From the NCBI RefSeq assembly GCF_014287675.1, contig NZ_JACOPQ010000002.1, positions 124,001-188,000 of the forward strand: a DNA stretch of 64,000 bases, read 5' to 3'. Under the pieces are notes generated by a model, which had not been told where the DNA came from, did no database searches, and worked only from the letters and a program-made list of their open reading frames with translations. The stretch comes from Lawsonibacter faecis. GTDB lineage: Bacteria; Bacillota; Clostridia; Oscillospirales; Oscillospiraceae. This document shows, in pieces, positions 23,880 through 31,591 of the stretch. Both the position numbers and the translations under genes were made by a program. The first letter of the stretch is position 1. Each line of letters opens with the position of its first letter.

Positions 23880-25472
23880 TCAGTCGATAAAAATACTGCG
23901 GGCCTGGGCGGGGTCCTGGTTTGGGTAGTCGGTGCGGTAGTGGCAGCCGCGGCTCTCGGTGCGGCGGAGGGCCGCACCGGTGACCAGGCGGCCCAGCTCA
24001 ATGAGCTGCTCCAGCCGCCGCCTTTGCAGGGTCTGGGCGAAGTCTCCCGTGGGATAGCCGGAAACCTCCGCGGCAAGCGCTTCCAGAGCGCTCAGGCCCC
24101 GGTTCAGGCCGTCGGCGCTGCGCAGGATGCCGTCGTACCGCCAGAGTACCTCCTTGACCCGGGCCTCGCCCTGCGTCAGGGCGGCGTCCAGCTCCGGGCT
24201 GTGGGGGCGGTCCTGCTCCCCGAGGGCGGATGCCGTGCGGCAGTCCGGGACGCGGGAAGCATAGGCGCGGCCCTTGGCCTCCTGCGCGGCGGCCCGGCCC
24301 GCGATGCTGCCGAAGACCACGTTCTCGGTCAGGGCGGTGGCCCCCAGGCGGTTTGCGCCGTGGATGCCGCCGGTGACCTCGCCCACGGCGAAGAGGCCCT
24401 CCACCCCGGTGCGGCAGTCCTCGTCGATGGCGACGCCGCCGCAGGAGAAATGGGTGGCCGGGACCACCTCGATGAGGTCCCGGGACGGATGGATGCCCGC
24501 GGCCATGAGCTGAGGCGCGAAGCCGAAGCTCTCCAGCATGGCCTTCTCTGGGATGTGCCGGGCGTCCAGCCATACGCCGCCGTGGGGCGTGCCCCTCCCC
24601 GCCGCCAGCTCGCTGGCGATGGCGATGGACAGCACGTCCCGGGTGGCGCACTCCATGAACTCCGGGTCGTACCGGGACATGAAGCGCTCCATTTCGCTGT
24701 TGAGGAGGTACGCCCCCTCGCCCCGGAGGGTGTCGTTCACCAGGCGGCCCTTCAGGTGGGCGGGCCAGGCGAAGGTGGTGGGCATGCACTGGATGAACTC
24801 CAGGTCCCTCAGGCGGCAGCCCGCCTCACGGGCCAGCATGTAGCCCTCGCCGGTGAGGCCGGGGACGTTGGTGGTGTTCTCATAGAGGGCGGCCATGCCG
24901 CCGGTGGCCAGGACCACGGCCCCGGCGGAGATGAGCAGGGGCTTCCCCTCTGCGTCCATCCCCGCCGCGCCCACGACGCGGCCGTTCTCCTTCAAAAGCT
25001 CGGTAATCAGAGCGTTTTTGAGTATATGTACCCCCTGGGTCCGGGCCCGCTGGAGCATGACGCGCCAGGCGTCCCCTCCCCTGCCCTGGGCGCAGCGGAG
25101 GGAGCGGGGATGGGTGTGCCCGCCGGAGCGGAAGCGGCGCAGGGTCCCGTCCTCCCGGCGGTAGAACTCCACGCCCCAGCTCTCCACCTTTTCGATGGCG
25201 GCGGGGGCCTCCCGGGCCAGGCGGGTGAGGAGGGACACGTCGGCCAGGCCCGCGCCGCTGCGCAGGGCATCCTCCACAAACGTCTCCACAGAGTCCTCCC
25301 CCGCGCCCTCCAGTACCACCGCGAAGCCGCCGGCGGCGATGGCGGTGCAGTTGCCCCCCGGCTTGGACACCAGCGTCACCGCGGCGCCTGCCTCAGCCGC
25401 CGCCAGCGCGCTGCACAGACCCGCGCCGCCGCCGCCGATGACCAGCACGTCGGTTTGAATCGTCGTCTCCAA
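23880..25472 (-). CDS. FAD-dependent oxidoreductase, fumarate reductase/L-aspartate oxidase family
   Basis: 530 residues. N-terminal dinucleotide motif VLVIGGGGAGLCSALAAAEAG, substrate-domain 'GGHTHPRSLRCAQGRGG', 'FSCGGVAIDEDCRTGVEGLFAVGEVTGGIHGANRLGATALTENVVFGSIAGRAA' signature and a C-terminal helical domain ending 'ESRGCHYRTDYP', all typical of the SdhA/FrdA/NadB flavoprotein family. No nadA/nadC or iron-sulfur subunit is adjacent, so the substrate is open. Start is TTG at 25472, 8 nt after AAGGGGG. Preceded by a promoter and a perfect 14-bp palindrome. Confidence 0.85.
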   Translation of the reverse strand: METTIQTDVLVIGGGGAGLCSALAAAEAGAAVTLVSKPGGNCTAIAAGGFAVVLEGAGEDSVETFVEDALRSGAGLADVSLLTRLAREAPAAIEKVESWGVEFYRREDGTLRRFRSGGHTHPRSLRCAQGRGGDAWRVMLQRARTQGVHILKNALITELLKENGRVVGAAGMDAEGKPLLISAGAVVLATGGMAALYENTTNVPGLTGEGYMLAREAGCRLRDLEFIQCMPTTFAWPAHLKGRLVNDTLRGEGAYLLNSEMERFMSRYDPEFMECATRDVLSIAIASELAAGRGTPHGGVWLDARHIPEKAMLESFGFAPQLMAAGIHPSRDLIEVVPATHFSCGGVAIDEDCRTGVEGLFAVGEVTGGIHGANRLGATALTENVVFGSIAGRAAAQEAKGRAYASRVPDCRTASALGEQDRPHSPELDAALTQGEARVKEVLWRYDGILRSADGLNRGLSALEALAAEVSGYPTGDFAQTLQRRRLEQLIELGRLVTGAALRRTESRGCHYRTDYPNQDPAQARSIFID

Positions 25473-25601
25473 TCACCATGCCCCCTTCCAACTACGCGGC
25501 CTGCGGCAGGCCACATATCAATGCAACGAAAGCCGGAAGCGGAATATCCGCCCCGCGTCCACAGCGGCGCGGGCGCCGCCGTCCGTCTTTTGTCTTTTTG
25601 T

Positions 25602-25615
25602 TCACAATCTTGTGA
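25602..25615. promoter_or_regulatory. Candidate operator before the flavoprotein gene
   Basis: Perfect inverted repeat TCACAA-TC-TTGTGA immediately downstream of the -10 box at 25618-25623, a typical repressor position. Confidence 0.45.
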
Positions 25616-25617
25616 TG

Positions 25618-25646
25618 ATTTTAGCACATTTCACAAAACTCTTCAA
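25618..25646 (-). promoter_or_regulatory. Sigma-A promoter of the flavoprotein gene
   Basis: Minus strand TTGAAG (25641-25646), 17-bp spacer, TAAAAT (25618-25623). The leader is about 140 nt. Confidence 0.65.
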
Positions 25647-25683
25647 TAGAGTCAGCTGCTTTTTGTCATACTTTTATTGTTTG

Positions 25684-26865
25684 CTAATGATTCGCTTGCA
25701 AATAAATTTCATATAATTCCGGTTCCCGAAGAGGTTGGAAACGGCCCACCACCCGGCTGCCGCAGTAGGAGCACCGCCGGGCCAGCTCGCGGAGCGTCTC
25801 ATCGCTCTGCACGCCCATCTCCGCCTGGCTGAAGCAGACGGGCATCCCCAGCTCCCGGAAATAGCCCTCAACCGCGGCGATGGCCGCGGCGGCGCAGGCG
25901 GCGTCGTCCTCCCGGGCAAGGCCCCAGACGTTCCGGCCGAACCGGGCGAAGCGGGCGGGGCCGCTCCCGACGACATACCGCGCCCAGGCGGGCCACATGA
26001 TGCTCAGGCTCTCGCCGTGGGGGATGTCGAACATGCCGGAGAGCTCGTGCCCCAGGGCGTGGGGCGAGAAGTCCTTGGGCTGGCCCAGGCCGGTGAGGCC
26101 GTTGTGGGAGAGGCTGCCGCACCACATAATCTCGCTGCGGGCCTTGTAGTCCGCCGGGTCGGCCATGGCGGCCCGTCCGTACTCCACTGTGGTGCGCAGC
26201 AGGGCCTCGGCCACCGCGTCGGTGAAGGCGTTGTCGGTGTCCACGCTGAAATAGCGGTCCATGGTGTGCATCATGATATCCGCAATGCCGCAGGCCGTCT
26301 GCCGGGGCGGCAGGGTGCAGGTGAGGGCCGGGTTCATGATGGCGAACTGGGGCTTGTTGCGCTCCGAGCCGAGGCCCCGCTTCTCCCCCGTGGCCTCGTT
26401 GGTCAGCACCGCCGAGTCGGAGGTCTCGCTCCCCGCCGCGGCGATGGTGAGCACCGAGCCCTTGGGCAGGCTGGCGGTCACCTCGGCCCTGCCCAGGTAG
26501 TAGTCCCAGATGGGCGTCCCGGGCCGGGCCAGTCCGTGGGCCACCGCCTTGGCGGTATCCAGGACGCTGCCGCCCCCCACCGCCAGCACAAAGTCGAAGC
26601 CCGCGTCCCTGTGCCCGTCCACCGTCTGCTGGGCAAAGCCCAGCAGGGGGTTGGGCCTTATACCGCCGACGGCCTCCCACTCCAGCCCCGCGCCGCTGAG
26701 GGAGCCGGTCACCCGGCCGAGCAGGCCGCTCTTCACGGCGCTGCCGCCGCCGTAGAGCACCAGCACCTTATGCCCGCCCTCCCGGCGGACCGCCTCCCCC
26801 GCCTGCAGCTCCGTGTCCCTGCCGAAAATCACTTTCGTGGGGACGTGATAGGTAAAATCGTTCAT
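25684..26865 (-). CDS. Iron-containing alcohol dehydrogenase (butanol dehydrogenase/YqhD type)
   Basis: 393 residues starting MNDFTYHVPTKVIFGRDTE. Group III alcohol dehydrogenase: NAD(P)-binding 'VLAVGGGSVLDTAKAVAHG', 'LTIAAAGSETSDSAVLTNE', metal ligands in 'CGIADIMMHTMDRYF', 'HALGHELSGMFDIPHGESL'. Reduces aldehydes or ketones, typically butanal-like substrates, with NAD(P)H. ATG follows AAAAGGAG. It has its own promoter; with rex 4 kb away, redox control is plausible. Confidence 0.93.
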   Translation of the reverse strand: MNDFTYHVPTKVIFGRDTELQAGEAVRREGGHKVLVLYGGGSAVKSGLLGRVTGSLSGAGLEWEAVGGIRPNPLLGFAQQTVDGHRDAGFDFVLAVGGGSVLDTAKAVAHGLARPGTPIWDYYLGRAEVTASLPKGSVLTIAAAGSETSDSAVLTNEATGEKRGLGSERNKPQFAIMNPALTCTLPPRQTACGIADIMMHTMDRYFSVDTDNAFTDAVAEALLRTTVEYGRAAMADPADYKARSEIMWCGSLSHNGLTGLGQPKDFSPHALGHELSGMFDIPHGESLSIMWPAWARYVVGSGPARFARFGRNVWGLAREDDAACAAAAIAAVEGYFRELGMPVCFSQAEMGVQSDETLRELARRCSYCGSRVVGRFQPLREPELYEIYLQANH

Positions 26866-26906
26866 TGTCCGCGCTCCTTTTCCATGGTTATTGTCAAGTC
26901 GAATCT

Positions 26907-26934
26907 ATCTTAGCACATTTACAGCCGTTTTCAA
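26907..26934 (-). promoter_or_regulatory. Promoter of the alcohol dehydrogenase gene
   Basis: Minus strand TTGAAA (26929-26934), 16-bp spacer, TAAGAT (26907-26912). Confidence 0.6.
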
Positions 26935-26961
26935 ACAGAGGACCGGACGCTCCCGGGCAGC

Positions 26962-26991
26962 GCACCACTTCCCCGCGGGCTGCATAGTCTG
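26962..26991 (+). promoter_or_regulatory. Candidate sporulation (sigma-E/K-like) promoter of the cortex-enzyme locus
   Basis: GCACCA (26962-26967), 14 bp, GCATAGTCTG (26982-26991), then AATTGAGA. Same motif pair as at 19968-19996; no sigma-A boxes are visible in this interval. Confidence 0.5.
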
Positions 26992-27040
26992 AATTGAGAA
27001 AACGCCTGATTTCCGCTTTTAATCAAAGGAGGAGTCCAAA

Positions 27041-27430
27041 TTGGCCGATTACGGAACGGTTTCCGTCCGGGTCTTCACCGCCCGGGCGCAGATCCCCCTG
27101 GAGGGGACCACGGTGGCGGTCACCCGGAAGCGCCCCAATGGGAAGCATGAGCTGATCTCCATCCAGACCGCCAACGAGAACGGCAAGATCGCCCCCGTCA
27201 CCATCCCCACGCCGCCCCCCGCCGGGAGCGAGGCCCCGGGGTCCGCCCGGCCCTTCTCCACCTGCGACGTATGGGCCGACCACCCGGATTACGAGCTGCT
27301 GGTGGTGGAGGACGTGCAGGTCTTCCCCGGGGTGGAGACCGTGCAGAACATGGAGCTCATCCCCCTGCCCGAGCATGTGGCCCCGCGGGACGCGGTCAAC
27401 GAAGTGCTGGTCACGCCCCAGCCGCTGTAG
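27041..27430 (+). CDS. SleC-like N-terminal prodomain as a separate protein
   Basis: 129 residues: 'GTVSVRVFTARAQIPLEGTTVAVTR' and 'YELLVVEDVQVFPGVETVQNMELIPLPE' match, from memory, the N-terminal region of clostridial spore cortex-lytic enzyme SleC, which is removed by Csp proteases during germination. It is a beta-sandwich-like module without catalytic motifs. The TTG start follows AAAGGAGGAG. The gene ends with TAG only 12 nt before, and in the same frame as, the next gene, which supplies the rest of SleC. Confidence 0.78.
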   Translation: MADYGTVSVRVFTARAQIPLEGTTVAVTRKRPNGKHELISIQTANENGKIAPVTIPTPPPAGSEAPGSARPFSTCDVWADHPDYELLVVEDVQVFPGVETVQNMELIPLPEHVAPRDAVNEVLVTPQPL

Positions 27431-27442
27431 AGGAGGACTGTC

Positions 27443-28681
27443 ATGCCACCTACCGTCACGCCCTATATCCCGGAGTACATCACCGTGCATCTGGGCACCC
27501 CCGCCTCGGGGGCGGAAAACGTCACCGTCTCCTTCCCCGACTACATCAAGAACGTGGCCTCCAGCGAGATCTACCCCACCTGGGAGCCCGCCGCCCTCCG
27601 GGCCAACATCCTGGCCCAGATCTCCTTCGCCCTCAACCGGGTCTACACCGAGTACTACCCCAGCCGGGGGTATACCTTCCACATCACCAACAGCACCGCC
27701 ACCGACCAGAAATTTATCCGCGGCCGGAACATCTTCGAGAACATCGAGGTTATCGTAGACGAGATTTTCGACACCTATATCCGCCGCATCGGCTATGTGG
27801 AGCCCCTCTCCGCCCGGTTCTGCAACGGCACCACCGTCACCTGCGACGGCCTCTCCCAGTGGGGCAGCCAGAGCCTGGCCGAGCAGGGGTACAACTCCTT
27901 CGCCATTCTCCAGAGCTACTACGGGGACAACATCGAGCTGGTGACCGACGCGCCGGTCCGGGGCGTGCGGGCCTCCTACCCCGGCGTCCCCCTGCGGCGC
28001 GGGGACGCCGGCGAGCCGGTGGTGGTCATTCAGACCTCCCTCAACCGCATCTCCCAGGACTACCCGGCCATCCCCAAAATCTACCCGGTGGACGGCGTGT
28101 TCGGCCCCGCCACCGAGAGCGCGGTGCGCAAGTTCCAGCAGATCTTCAACCTCACCCCCGACGGGGTGGTGGGCAAGTCCACCTGGTATAAGCTGGTCTT
28201 CCTCTATGTGGGCGTCAAGGACCTCTCGGAGCTGGTCAGCGAGGGGCAGACTTTTTACAACATCTCCTTCCAGTACCCCGACGCGGTCAGCGAGGGCCAG
28301 ACCGGCGAGAAGGTCACGGTCCTCCAGTACATGCTGTCCACCCTGTCCCAGTTCTACAGCAACATTCCCTTCCTCACCATCGACGGCGTATTCGGCCCCG
28401 CCACCCGGGAGGCGGTGTCCGCCTTCCAGCAGATGGTGGGGCTGCCCCAGACCGGCGCGGCGGGCGAGGACACCTGGGACGCCGTCTACCGCGCCTTCTT
28501 CGGGGCGTACAGCTCCGTCATGACCGACGAGGCCCTCTTCCCCGTGGAGCGCAGCCGCGGCGGTTCCGGGCCGGAGGGCGACGCCGCCTTCGCCCGGACC
28601 ACCCGCATGACCCAATATCCCGGCTTCGAGCTGTCCATGGGCAGCACGGACCGGAACGGAGGTGAACACGATGCTGCCTGA
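27443..28681 (+). CDS. Spore cortex-lytic enzyme, SleC-like, with two peptidoglycan-binding domains
   Basis: 412 residues. Residues about 5-165 ('PEYITVHLGTP', 'YIKNVASSEIYPTW', 'ISFALNRVYTEYY', 'ITNSTATDQKFIRGRNIFENI', 'GLSQWGSQSLAEQGYNSFAILQSYYGDNIELV') match the SpoIID-related enzymatic part of SleC, which degrades spore cortex during germination. Two PG_binding_1 modules follow (about 185-255 and 285-350; 'VDGVFGPATESAVRKFQQIF', 'IDGVFGPATREAVSAFQQM'). The C-terminal 60 residues are low complexity. ATG follows AGGAGGACT. No signal peptide, as expected for mother-cell or forespore-made SleC. Confidence 0.88.
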   Translation: MPPTVTPYIPEYITVHLGTPASGAENVTVSFPDYIKNVASSEIYPTWEPAALRANILAQISFALNRVYTEYYPSRGYTFHITNSTATDQKFIRGRNIFENIEVIVDEIFDTYIRRIGYVEPLSARFCNGTTVTCDGLSQWGSQSLAEQGYNSFAILQSYYGDNIELVTDAPVRGVRASYPGVPLRRGDAGEPVVVIQTSLNRISQDYPAIPKIYPVDGVFGPATESAVRKFQQIFNLTPDGVVGKSTWYKLVFLYVGVKDLSELVSEGQTFYNISFQYPDAVSEGQTGEKVTVLQYMLSTLSQFYSNIPFLTIDGVFGPATREAVSAFQQMVGLPQTGAAGEDTWDAVYRAFFGAYSSVMTDEALFPVERSRGGSGPEGDAAFARTTRMTQYPGFELSMGSTDRNGGEHDAA

Positions 28682-29204
28682 ACGCCTGCTCATCGGCCAG
28701 CCGATACGAAGCCTGCAGACCATGCTGCGGGAGATCTCCTTTGTCTACACAGACCTGCCCCGCCTCATCCCCGACGGCGTCTTCGAGGAGGAGACCCGCC
28801 GGGCCGTGGTCTCCTTCCAGCAGCTCTTCAACCTGCCCGCGACCGGGACGGTGGACAACGACACCTGGGACGCCGTCGTGGTGGTCTACCGGCAGACCCT
28901 GAAGGTCACATCCAGGCCCGGCCCCTGCGCCGTCTACCCCGCCAACACCTATACCGTGGAGCCCGGAGATTCCACCATCCACATGTACGTCATCCAGTCC
29001 ATGTTTAAGTCCCTCTCCCACGTGCTGGACGGCATCAGGGTGCCCGTGGTGGACGGGCGTCACACGGGGGTGTCCGTGGAGAACGCCCTCTGGCTCCAGC
29101 GCCGGGGAGGGCTGGAGGAGACGGGTATTTTCGACATGCGCACCTGGGACCTTCTCGCCCGGCTCTACTGCACGTATATTACCAGAAACCCCAAGGTGCA
29201 TTAG
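28671..29204 (+). CDS. Peptidoglycan-binding protein, third gene of the cortex locus
   Basis: 177 residues. One clear PG_binding_1 module at residues about 10-75 ('LQTMLREISFVYTDLPRLIPDGVFEEETRRAVVSFQQLF') and a second, degenerate one at about 100-170 ('VIQSMFKSLSHV', 'TGIFDMRTWDLLARLY'). Similar to the C-terminal half of the preceding gene, so a paralogous fragment or accessory cortex-binding protein. ATG at 28671 follows GGAGGTG; the gene overlaps the previous one by 11 nt. GTG at 28662 is an alternative start. Confidence 0.85.
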   Translation: MLPERLLIGQPIRSLQTMLREISFVYTDLPRLIPDGVFEEETRRAVVSFQQLFNLPATGTVDNDTWDAVVVVYRQTLKVTSRPGPCAVYPANTYTVEPGDSTIHMYVIQSMFKSLSHVLDGIRVPVVDGRHTGVSVENALWLQRRGGLEETGIFDMRTWDLLARLYCTYITRNPKVH

Positions 29205-29209
29205 GGCGG

Positions 29210-29243
29210 CTGCCAAGGAAGCCCCGTGGGGCTTCCTTGGCAG
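29210..29243. repeat. 34-bp palindrome (16-bp arms)
   Basis: Arms CTGCCAAGGAAGCCCC and GGGGCTTCCTTGGCAG around GT, 5 nt after the stop of the third cortex gene. Best-preserved member of the family with 14010-14043. Confidence 0.8.
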
Positions 29244-29247
29244 GCCG

Positions 29248-29283
29248 ACAGGGGCCGCCTATCGTGAGATAGGCGGCCCCTGT
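29248..29283. terminator. Bidirectional terminator between the cortex locus and hisE
   Basis: 16-bp perfect stem, arm ACAGGGGCCGCCTATC, loop GTGA; located between two convergent operons. Confidence 0.7.
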
Positions 29284-29299
29284 GTCCTGTAAAACCGGT

Positions 29300-29629
29300 T
29301 CAGGTCTCCTTATCGGTGACCCGCATCTGCTTGAGATTGCCGATCTTTTCGCTCCGGCGCTCCAGCTCCGCCAGCACGTCGTCCAGCGGGATATCCTGGG
29401 CGCAGAGCATGACCATCAGGTGGTAGATGAGGTCGGAGACCTCCCCCACGGTGTCTTCGGCCACGCCGTTCTTGGCGGCAATGATGGTCTCGGAGCACTC
29501 CTCCCCCACCTTTTTGAGTATCTTGTCCAGCCCCTTGTCGAAGAGGTAGCAGGTATAGGACCCCTCCTGGGGGCTGGACTTGCGGGCCCGGACCACCTGA
29601 TAGAGATCCTTCAGCACGGTATCGCTCAT
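29300..29629 (-). CDS. hisE: Phosphoribosyl-ATP pyrophosphatase
   Basis: 109 residues. Second step of histidine synthesis, hydrolysis of PR-ATP to PR-AMP. MazG-like all-alpha fold with 'GLDKILKKVGEECSETIIAAKN' and 'EVSDLIYHLMVMLCAQ', giving the E-x2-E...E-x2-D metal-binding residues. It is the last gene of the his operon, 37 bp after hisI, and is separate from hisI here, not fused as in enterobacteria. Confidence 0.94.
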   Translation of the reverse strand: MSDTVLKDLYQVVRARKSSPQEGSYTCYLFDKGLDKILKKVGEECSETIIAAKNGVAEDTVGEVSDLIYHLMVMLCAQDIPLDDVLAELERRSEKIGNLKQMRVTDKET

Positions 29630-29666
29630 GGGTTTTCCTCCTGTTCCGGGGGCCTGGGCCGCCCGT

Positions 29667-29987
29667 CTATTCCGTAATTTCTCTGAAAAAGCAGCTCACG
29701 GCCCCGGTGTGGCAGGTGGGGCCGTCCGGCGTGCAGAGGTAGAGCAGGGTGTCGGCGTCGCAGTCGGCGGCCATCCGCCTCACATGGAGGAAGTTCCCCG
29801 AGCTCTCCCCCTTGTTCCAGAGCTTCTGCCGGCTGCGGCTCCAGAACCAGGCGGTCCCGGTCCGCATTGTCAGCTCCACCGCCTCCCGGTTGGTGAAGCC
29901 CAGCATCAGCACCTCCAGGGTCTGATCGTCCTGGATGATGACGGGTATCAGCTCCGATTTTTGGAAGAGCTGGTCCAAATCGAACAT
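29667..29987 (-). CDS. hisI: Phosphoribosyl-AMP cyclohydrolase
   Basis: 106 residues, monofunctional form. Third step, opening the adenine ring of PR-AMP. Signatures: 'IPVIIQDDQTLEVLMLGFTNREAVELT', 'TAWFWSRSRQKLWNKGESSGN' and the metal-binding 'ADCDADTLLYLC' plus 'GPTCHTGAVSCFF'. ATG is preceded by AAAGGAGAACG-like sequence. 54 bp after hisF. Confidence 0.94.
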   Translation of the reverse strand: MFDLDQLFQKSELIPVIIQDDQTLEVLMLGFTNREAVELTMRTGTAWFWSRSRQKLWNKGESSGNFLHVRRMAADCDADTLLYLCTPDGPTCHTGAVSCFFREITE

Positions 29988-30041
29988 AGGCGTTCTCCTT
30001 TTTCTCGGTCCTATTCTGTGCCGGGCTGCGTCTCAATCCTG

Positions 30042-30797
30042 TCAGCGCATCGGAATTCCCCGCCCGCGCAGATAGCCCTTGACCTCCTCCAAGGTCAGCT
30101 CCCCGAAGTGGAAGAGGGACGCCGCCAGCGCCGCGTCGCAGCCGGTCTCCTCAAAGACCCGGGCGAAGTGCTCCAGACTGCCGCAGCCGCCCGAGGCGAT
30201 GACCGGGATATGGACCGCGCCGGTCACGGCCCGGGTCATGGCAAGGTCAAACCCGGCCTTGGTGCCGTCTGCGTCCATGGACGTGAGGAGGATCTCCCCC
30301 GCCCCAAGGCGCTCCCCCTCCCTGGCCCAGGCCACCGCGTCCAGGCCGGTGGGGGTCCGTCCGCCCGCCGTCACCACCTCATAGCTCCCGTCCGGGCGCA
30401 CTCTGGCGTCGATGGCCAGCACCACGCACTGGGAGCCGAAGCGCTCCGCCGCCCGGGCGATGAGGGTGGGGTCCTTCACCGCGGCGGAGTTGACGGAGAT
30501 CTTGTCCGCCCCCGCCCGGAGCAGCTGCTGAAAATCCTCCAGGGTGCGGATGCCGCCCCCCACCGTCAGGGGGACGAAGACCTGGGAGGCGGTGCGCTCC
30601 ACCACGTCGGCCACGGTGGCGCGGCCGTCGCTGGTGGCGGTGATGTCCAGAAAGACAATCTCGTCCGCCCCGGCGTCCGAGTAGAACTTCGCCAGCTCCA
30701 CCGGATCGCCCGCGTCCCGGATGTTGACGAAGTTGACCCCCTTGACCACCCGCCCGTCCCGCACGTCCAGGCAGGGAATGATGCGTTTTGCCAACAT
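30042..30797 (-). CDS. hisF: Imidazole glycerol phosphate synthase cyclase subunit
   Basis: 251 residues, TIM barrel starting MLAKRIIPCLDVRDGRVVKG. Uses ammonia delivered by HisH to make IGP and AICAR. Catalytic Asp residues in PCLDV and LTSMDADGTKAG, phosphate-binding 'VGGGIRTLEDF' and 'VIASGGCGSLEHF'. The start follows GAGGTGAG; upstream in-frame sequence belongs to the hisA-hisF spacer. Confidence 0.96.
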   Translation of the reverse strand: MLAKRIIPCLDVRDGRVVKGVNFVNIRDAGDPVELAKFYSDAGADEIVFLDITATSDGRATVADVVERTASQVFVPLTVGGGIRTLEDFQQLLRAGADKISVNSAAVKDPTLIARAAERFGSQCVVLAIDARVRPDGSYEVVTAGGRTPTGLDAVAWAREGERLGAGEILLTSMDADGTKAGFDLAMTRAVTGAVHIPVIASGGCGSLEHFARVFEETGCDAALAASLFHFGELTLEEVKGYLRGRGIPMR

Positions 30798-30868
30798 AAA
30801 CTCACCTCGGAACTTCCTCATATCGGCTCCCCCCGGGGAGCTCCGGCCGCAGTGCGGACCGGGGGCCG

Positions 30869-31591
30869 TCAGGCCTGCGGCCCGGCCTCCCGGACGGCCT
30901 CGGCCAGGTCGATTTTCCCGGCGTAGTACGCCTTGCCGATGATGGCGGCGTACAGCCCCATGTCCCGCAGGCGCCTGATATCGTCCAGGCCGGCCACGCC
31001 GCCCGAGGCGGTGATATTGCACTTCACCGCCCTCTGCAGGGCGGCGAGCTGCTCATAGGACGGCCCGGAGAGCATACCGTCGGTGGCGATATCGGTAAAG
31101 ATGATATTCCCAACGCCCATATCCTCCATCCGCTTTGCAAACTCCAGGCAGTCCAGGCCGGAGTCCTCCTCCCAGCCCGCGGTGCGCACCCTGCCGCCGA
31201 GGCAGTCGATGCCCACCGCCACCCGGTCGCCGTAGAGCCCCAGGGCATATTGCACCAGGGCGGGATTGGCGACGGCGGCGGAGCCGATGACCAGCCGGTC
31301 GGCGCCGGACTCCCCAACGGTGATGACGTCCAGCTCGGTCTTGATGCCGCCCCCCAGCTCCACCTTGAGGCCGGAGCTGCGGATCACGTCGTAGATCAGG
31401 GGGAAATTCTCCCGCACGCCGCTCCGGGCGCCGTCCAGGTCCACCATATGGATGTGCCGGGCGCCGGCGTCGTAAAAGGACCGGGCCACGGCGAGAGGCT
31501 CCTCCGCCACCTGATGGACCGTGCCGAAATTTCCCTTGTAAAGCCGGACCACTTTCCGGTCCTTCAAGTCTATGGCTGGAAACAGTATCAT
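30869..31591 (-). CDS. hisA: ProFAR isomerase
   Basis: 240 residues, TIM barrel. 1-(5-phosphoribosyl)-5-[(phosphoribosylamino)methylideneamino]imidazole-4-carboxamide isomerase. MILFPAIDLKDRKVVRL holds the catalytic base Asp8; the acid Asp is in IFTDIATDGMLSG; 'VELGGGIKT' and 'ITASGGVAG' bind phosphate. Its ATG overlaps the hisH stop (ATGA). Typical residues favour HisA, not the dual PriA. Confidence 0.95.
   Translation of the reverse strand: MILFPAIDLKDRKVVRLYKGNFGTVHQVAEEPLAVARSFYDAGARHIHMVDLDGARSGVRENFPLIYDVIRSSGLKVELGGGIKTELDVITVGESGADRLVIGSAAVANPALVQYALGLYGDRVAVGIDCLGGRVRTAGWEEDSGLDCLEFAKRMEDMGVGNIIFTDIATDGMLSGPSYEQLAALQRAVKCNITASGGVAGLDDIRRLRDMGLYAAIIGKAYYAGKIDLAEAVREAGPQA

Noticed and set aside
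29990..31022. N-terminally extended HisF
   Set aside because: The extension covers the hisA-hisF spacer and end of hisA, has no homology, and the GAGGTG site points to 30797.
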